DNA from: Uloborus plumipes
Lineage: Eukaryota > Arthropoda > Arachnida > Araneae > Uloboridae
Length of the DNA: 64,000 nt
Reading direction: 5' to 3'
Assembly: GCA_038373865.1 (NCBI GenBank)
Contig: JAXGGA010005849.1
Location: 1 to 64,000 of the forward strand
Shown here: positions 58,818 to 64,000 of the stretch, in pieces
Numbering within the stretch: the first letter of the stretch is position 1
Layout of the letters: each line of letters begins with the position of its first letter
Program-made: the position numbers and the translations under genes
Notes under the pieces: model-generated
Seen by the model: the letters and a program-made list of their open reading frames with translations, nothing else
Database searches by the model: none
Told to the model about the DNA's origin: nothing

Positions 58818-60540
58818 ATCCGGAAACGTTTCTGAGTGTATCTGTCAGCTGCGGTTCATGTTATTTTCAGAAACGTTTCTGAGTATGCCGGAAACCTCTT
58901 TTTGTTATTTTCAGGAACGTTTCTGAGTACGTCGGAATCCTCTTTCTGTTATTTTCAGAAACGTTTCTGAGAATATCAGAAACCTCTTTCCGTTGTTTTC
59001 AGAAACATTTCTGAGCATGTCGGAAGCCCCTTTCTGTTATTTTCATAAACGTTTTTAAGCATTTCATGCAGCTGCGGTTCACGAAATATTCAGAAAGGTT
59101 TCTGAGTATTTCAGAAAGCTTTCTCAGTATTTCAGAAATCTCTGAAATTTTCAGAAATGTTTTCGAATGTTTCGGAATCCTTTTGGCTGTTACTTTTTTT
59201 TTACACGCATCTGAATTATAATGATTAGTTTTTTTTTTTACCTCTTGGATTAGTAATATTTAATTTTAAAATGTAAACAGAAAATAATTTAATAAAATAT
59301 TTAATAATTATGCAAAAATTTTTTTTTTTTTTTATTTATGAATTTTATTACGTTTTTTACTCCACCAGTTGTTTTACAATTTGTAAAAGTTGACGTTCAT
59401 GAAAATAGAGTTCTAACATAAGAAACTGGAGGATTAAAAAATAATGATAATAATTTTGTATTTTCACACCATTATTTAGGTATTTTATTGATTTTTTTTT
59501 CTTTTTGGAATGAAATATTGCTCATCCCAGAGGTTGAAAAATTAATTAGGCTTGTTGAAATATGTGACATAAGATTTGTATTAAAAAAGTCATCGATTTA
59601 AATCATGATTTTTAATTCAAAAGAATGAATTTGGTAGGCATGAAGTTCAGAGTATTTTTATTAGAAAAAAACCAATTAACAAGCAAATATTAATTATAAA
59701 TGATTTTTTTACGCAAAAAAAGAACGATTCATATTGTTTTTAAAAAAGAACAATTTAAACCAAAGAAAATTAAAAAAAAAAAATCATGATATCAATAAAA
59801 TTAAAAAAGAAAATGCCAAATATTTATGAAACAAGCTGCTTCTGTTAAAATTTAGTTGCAATTTAGCTGTTAGGAGTTAAGCTATTAAGATATTCATTTA
59901 AAAATACACTTGTCATACTATCCTCTCAATGTTAAAAAAAAATGTAAAATTTGCTTCAAAAATAAAAATTATTGTGGTTTCTTAGGGGGGGGGGTATCTT
60001 TTTACCAGTTCTATGACTAAAGGAGTAAAATGTCTAAATTAACATGAAGCATTATTTATATGATATAGATAATTAAAACTAGGAAAAATACTTACATAGT
60101 AAGTAATTATTTTCTACTTATTTATGACACTCTTATATTTTTAATTACATGTATTTAAAAAATTGGATTTAGATATTGAACTTGAACAGTTAGCATCAAA
60201 TCTGTTAGCATCAAATATTACTTTAAAAAAAGAAATTTTTTTTAATAAAAATAGCTATTTTTTAAAAAAATAAAAAAAATCCGATTTAAATCAAATAAAT
60301 CCGATTTTTTTATTTAAAAAAATCGTGATTTTTATCAAACCTGTTCCGAAATACTAAGAAACGTTTTTTGAAATTGCAGAAAGCAGATTCCGAAGTACAC
60401 AGAAACGCTTTTGGAAAGTACAGAAAGTTTTTTCGAAAATACTCAGAAGCTTTTAAAAAGTTCCAGAAAATATTCCGAAATTCTCAGAAATGTTTTAAAA
60501 AATATCATGAACTGCAGCTGCGCCATATATTTAGAAACGT
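58818..60540. repeat. Foldback built of CAGAAACGTTTCTGAG repeats
   Basis: The left arm 58818-59190 is a tandem array of about six units of roughly 60 bp, each with the palindrome CAGAAACGTTTCTG followed by GGAAACCTCTTTCTGTTATT. The right arm 60345-60540 has the same phrases inverted (AGAAACGTTTT, TTCCGAAATACT, CATGAACTGCAGCTGCG against CAGCTGCGGTTCATG). The spacer holds another insertion-like sequence at 59549-60343. Confidence 0.7.
59549..60343. mobile_element. Possible element with GATTTAAATC ends
   Basis: The left phrase AGGCTTGTTGAAAT with TCGATTTAAATCATGATTTT and the right phrase AAAATCGTGATTTTTATCAA followed by ACCT form an imperfect inverted pair. No TSD was identified. Internal sequence is very AT-rich with a G-run near 59984. 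Confidence 0.4.
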
Positions 60541-60914
60541 GCTTTGATATTTTTGACTGTGTACGAGCTTCCTTTTAACATTTTAAAACGTACGAAGGTA
60601 GTACAATAAGTGTTTGGGCCACAAGAGATGACTAAAATATTTCAGTGAAATATATAATATTGACGTTCACACAAAAAGTATATAATAGGCAAGAAATGTA
60701 TCTATATTAATATTCAAGAATAGTGACATGTTGAAACAGAAACAGGTGCTGCTTTAGTCTGAAATGATATTTTCATATCCTCTATTCATCAAACAATGTA
60801 AACTAACCCACTATTTCAAAGTTTTTGGGCGAGAGGGGGGAGGCAAAAGGTATGTGCTCGATGTATTGAAAAGAAAAAATCATCAAAATACAAGCAGAAA
60901 TGCATAACAAAAAG

Positions 60915-61081
60915 CAGGGACGTCATTTCAAGTTTTTCCAGGGGGGGGGCAAAGGGTCCAAACACAATGCAATTTCACCAGAAAACATCAAAAACCACGC
61001 CCACTTATATGTAAATACATTGATTCCTCAAAGCCAGGGGGGCAATTGACCCCCCTGCCCCCCCCCTAAATGACGGGCCTG
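60915..61081. mobile_element. hAT-type MITE, second copy of the 7918-8083 family
   Basis: 167 bp, reverse orientation relative to the first copy, with CAGGGACGTCATTTC and AAATGACGGGCCTG ends. The flanks ACAAAAAG and ACAAAAAA match at seven of eight bases. Confidence 0.85.
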
Positions 61082-63299
61082 ACAAAAAAAAGTAAATTTA
61101 AAATCCCTGGGGGTCCATTACCCGTCACCCCTTCCCCCACGTCCCAAATGAGGGACCTAAAGCTACATGCAATAAATTTCAAAAATTAAAATATATACTT
61201 ACTCTATATTTTCAAATGAAGCAATCCATAACACGGCGATGAATGTATGTCTTTATAAACTGCACACAATCCTTATTCGAGTAGCAAATTACTTAATGTG
61301 ACACTCGTGTTCAGAGCATTTTCAAGTGAACAGAAAATGGCATACTATTAAAATATTCTAATACACACTCGATTAAAAACTATTCATGGTACAGTTATTC
61401 TTCTGCGCAGCAAAAATTTACTCACATTTTTCCCCAATTCCTTTTAGTACAGCATTTAAAATAAGTACAAATCAATTGAAACACACTAAGTAATATTTCA
61501 GAAAATTAAAATGAAATAACTCTGATTTCTTTCGCAGCTAAGAAAATTTAACCAACTAAAACTAAGCAGATCTTCCTTTCAGTGTGAGAAATTAAAAAAA
61601 AAATCTGCCAGCAATGCAAAAAAAAAAAAAAAAGGAGCTGAAGTCGCCACACATTTTATTAGAGTTTTCAGGGTGCGTTCAAAGTGCAACATCTATGCGT
61701 TTAGTTTGGTTTCGTTTCCCCATTCGAGGCGTCAATAATATAATGAGATAGATTTTGATTAATAGGTTCTCCTTATGCTCAACATGCATAAAAAATGAAA
61801 GATTGTAGTTCCTCACAATTCCAAAGTAAAAAAAAAGAGAAAATAGTATTCCTTCTTTAGAAAACTTGAAAAAAAAAAAAAACATCGGCCAAGCATCGGC
61901 ATTTAGATATTTTTGAGGCCGATGGGCCGATGTTTTTTCCATGTTAGCATCGGCGGCCGATGCCGATGGCCGATGGAAAAAAACTCAGCCATCGGCGCCG
62001 ATGCATCGGCCTGGCCGATGCATCGGTCGAGCCTTAGTTTTTAGATAAAATAAATTATGAGAATACCAAATCCAAGCTAATAAAACATTTGTTTTGTTTT
62101 GAAACAACACACAACTTAACTTTTTCAACATACAACTCTGCTGCTTGCTTTTCTTTAATTAGTTTCAGGAAATTTAATTTCTTGATCAGAAATTCAAATT
62201 TAGCATGCTAGTTATTATCTAGTTATTTAGCGAAGTTATGAGAAATTGAAGCACCAAAATAATAAATAAATAAAATAATAATAGTTAATTAACTTAATTT
62301 CTGCAGTGTCAATTTTTTCTTATTTTACTAACTTCTATTGCTAGGTCATACAAACCACAAATGAAGCAATTGTACTAAAACTCATTGCTTTTCATTTTTT
62401 AAGAACAAAAATATTCAATATATATGGCTAAAACCTATAATTTTTGCTTTTTATAATTCTGAAACGTGTGAGTTAGTTCTGTAACATATTTGCTGTTTTT
62501 CAATGTTACCGCTCTGACTGTTACCGATCTGACAAACTGACAGTTTTTTTTTAATTTCCGAGTCGATCGCACTAAATCAAAATCAAACACGTGATTTTTT
62601 TACTTGTTCTAAAGGACTATACTTATATATAAAATAATAAAAACTGAGCATTTTAGAGCAGGTTACCGATCTGATGACTCAAATTACACACATTTTATAA
62701 AATCACTTTAAAAAATCTTACCTACAATTTTAGATGCAGAAATGCAAATTTTTAATTACGATTCGATAAAACATCCCACCAGGTACTCAGTATCACATGG
62801 TATAGGTGCAGGAGATGATTTTGGGAGCCTAAACATAGATCGGAAGTTATTGTTACCACTCTGACGGCGGAACTTGGGGCACCCTTATTTCGCATCGGCT
62901 AGAAAATCAGAAATCGATTAAAACAAAAATGAAGTAAAATATTAACAAAGGAGTAAAAATAGAATCTTTTTTTGTGCAAGTGCGTTTTTTTGGGAAGTTA
63001 GAAAGTGTGCATGACCTGTTTGCATGCTAAGCTTTGCTACTGGGGACACGTTACCGAACTGATTTTTGATGTATAAAAACAATATTTTCTGAAGAAAAAA
63101 ATTTTTTTTTTCTGATGTTATTAGATGAAATGAAAGCAGAACCTTATCTTCTTTCAGGGGAAAATTATTTTTTTTAACTGGTTATTGAAATACTAGTGAA
63201 AATTCACTTGGGACTCAAATTGGCACTTTTCTAAATATTAGCTCATATAGGGTCCGACATAACGAGTAGTAGGGTATAAAAGACACAGAACATCCAAAT

Positions 63300-63750
63300 A
63301 AATTGAAAAATTTTATTGAAACAAAAATTAAAAACAAAGAAAAATGTATGCCATTTTCTTTGCCATTGCTAAGTTTTGAATATGACACTATTCAGATGGT
63401 TGTACACAATCAGTACTTTTCAACCGCTATAAAATGGAATCTATCCACCACTTGATCCAGCAAGTTAAATTGGACCTCCTCCACAGTTGTATGCATCTTT
63501 TCCTTGAGTACACATCTTCAAACCATGGCTGAACTTTAGGAAAGGATGCGTGCAGCTGTGGAGAAGATCCCATTAAATGTGCTGGATCCAGTGGTGGGGG
63601 CTTTCATTTGACGCCTACAGAAAGGCACTGATTGTAAGTGGGACCATCTTTTTAGTGTCATATTCTGAACCAAGTAGTGACATGTATGTTATGGTAAATG
63701 GCATACATTTTCTTTGTTTTCAATGTTTGTTTTAATAAAATTTTCAATTT
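63300..63750. repeat. Palindrome, arms about 205 bp, transposase-like tail
   Basis: Sequence at 63300-63504 pairs with 63545-63750 in inverted orientation (ATGTATGCCATTTT with AATGGCATACAT; CCACCACTTGATCCAGC with GCTGGATCCAGTGGTGG). The loop is about 40 bases. A plus-strand phrase MRAAVEKIPLNVLDPVV near 63546 resembles the tail of a mariner/IS630-type transposase, weakly. No TSD found. Confidence 0.6.
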
Positions 63751-63783
63751 CTTGCAAAGTTTTATCCCTTTGATATCCTATTA

Positions 63784-63940
63784 CAGTCGAATCTCCATAA
63801 CTCAAAGCCTTGTAACTCGAATGTTTATTTATCTCAAAGTGTTCATTAGATCTCCTGACTAGAAGGCTGTTTGAACTTCCTATTGCTTGAATGTCCAATT
63901 ACTCAAAGCTTTTAGCTAGTCCCTTGGGACAACTCGACTG
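63784..63940. mobile_element. Tigger/pogo-type MITE
   Basis: 157 bp with ends CAGTCGAATCTCCATAACTC and GACAACTCGACTG and TA at 63782-63783 and 63941-63942. It has the same end motif as the Tigger relic at 33697-34598. Confidence 0.8.
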
Positions 63941-64000
63941 TAATTTGTTATGCTAAACCCTGTATAAGGATTTTTTTTTTCAATTTTTTATGAAAAAGTT

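Larger units (their letters stand above)
57861..62036. mobile_element. 4.2 kb non-autonomous hAT element with 8-bp TSD
   Basis: Perfect 16-bp inverted repeats TAAGGCTCGACCGATG and CATCGGTCGAGCCTTA, flanked by GTTTTTAG at 57853-57860 and 62037-62044. Copy 1 of the host element has a single GTTTTTAG, the empty site. Subterminal GGCCGATGCCGATGG motifs repeat at both ends (57875-57970 and 61883-62030). No transposase; it carries nested insertions at 58161-58593, 58818-60540 and 60915-61081. Confidence 0.92.
57453..63245 (+). mobile_element. Unassigned TIR DNA transposon, copy 2, split by a hAT insertion
   Basis: The ends TGAGCCAATATTTAGAAAAG and CTTTTCTAAATATTAGCTCA are inverted repeats (about 30 bp, one mismatch) with TA at 57451-57452 and 63246-63247. 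Removing the hAT insertion at 57861-62036 leaves about 1.6 kb, homologous to copy 1 at 423-4343. GTTACCGATCTGA-like motifs recur (near 57641, 57655, 62506, 62520, 62663, 62849 and 63048). No transposase frame. Confidence 0.8.

Noticed and set aside
58818..59190. CRISPR array
   Set aside because: Units are contiguous diverged repeats without unique spacers, in a eukaryotic intron.
423..63026. Segmental duplication of intron sequence
   Set aside because: The repeated block is bounded in copy 2 by inverted repeats and TA, so two insertions of one transposon family explain it better.

Overview
The window is an internal stretch of one very large eukaryotic gene, read on the + strand. Twenty-two exons between 4576 and 56083 join without a reading-frame break into about 1,208 codons. 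They match, in order, the middle of the HECT-type E3 ubiquitin ligase HUWE1: the end of the DUF913 armadillo-like region, an acidic linker, the UBA domain, a ubiquitin-interacting motif and the first part of the WWE domain. The gene's start, its BH3 and HECT regions and its promoter lie outside the window. The AT-rich, intron-rich structure and the range of transposons suggest an arthropod, perhaps a chelicerate such as a spider. That placement is inference; the gene identity is firm.

Only about 5.7% of the window is coding. The introns are packed with transposable elements, most of which I could delimit by terminal inverted repeats (TIRs) and target-site duplications (TSDs). They include an apparently intact Tc1-like element with DD36E spacing (2050-3267), a pogo-like element with an HTH_psq relic (505-1803), a mariner derivative (10685-11230), a piggyBac relic and several TTAA-flanked derivatives, CR1-type LINE relics on both strands, a short Helitron with a Pif1 helicase tail (19319-20929), and many non-autonomous hAT elements with 8-bp TSDs.

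Layout: 1-4575, upstream intron with copy 1 of an unassigned TIR element carrying two nested insertions. 4576-18542, exons 1-7 with CR1, mariner, piggyBac and pogo relics between them. 18543-29812, exons 8-11 with the Helitron, pogo-type and hAT elements. 29813-38833, exons 12-17 with TTAA elements and a Tigger relic. 38834-44279, one intron holding a 2.65 kb foldback palindrome and a hAT element. 44280-48873, exons 18-21. 48874-55915, an intron dominated by a 4.6 kb hAT element filled with other repeats. 55916-56083, exon 22 (WWE). 56084-64000, downstream intron with copy 2 of the unassigned TIR element, itself split by a 4.2 kb hAT element with nested insertions.

No rRNA gene, functional tRNA gene, CRISPR array or promoter is supported. 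The most unusual structures are the giant palindrome in intron 17, the two reciprocal nested copies of the unassigned element, and a tRNA-like block carried by Helitron-type sequence.
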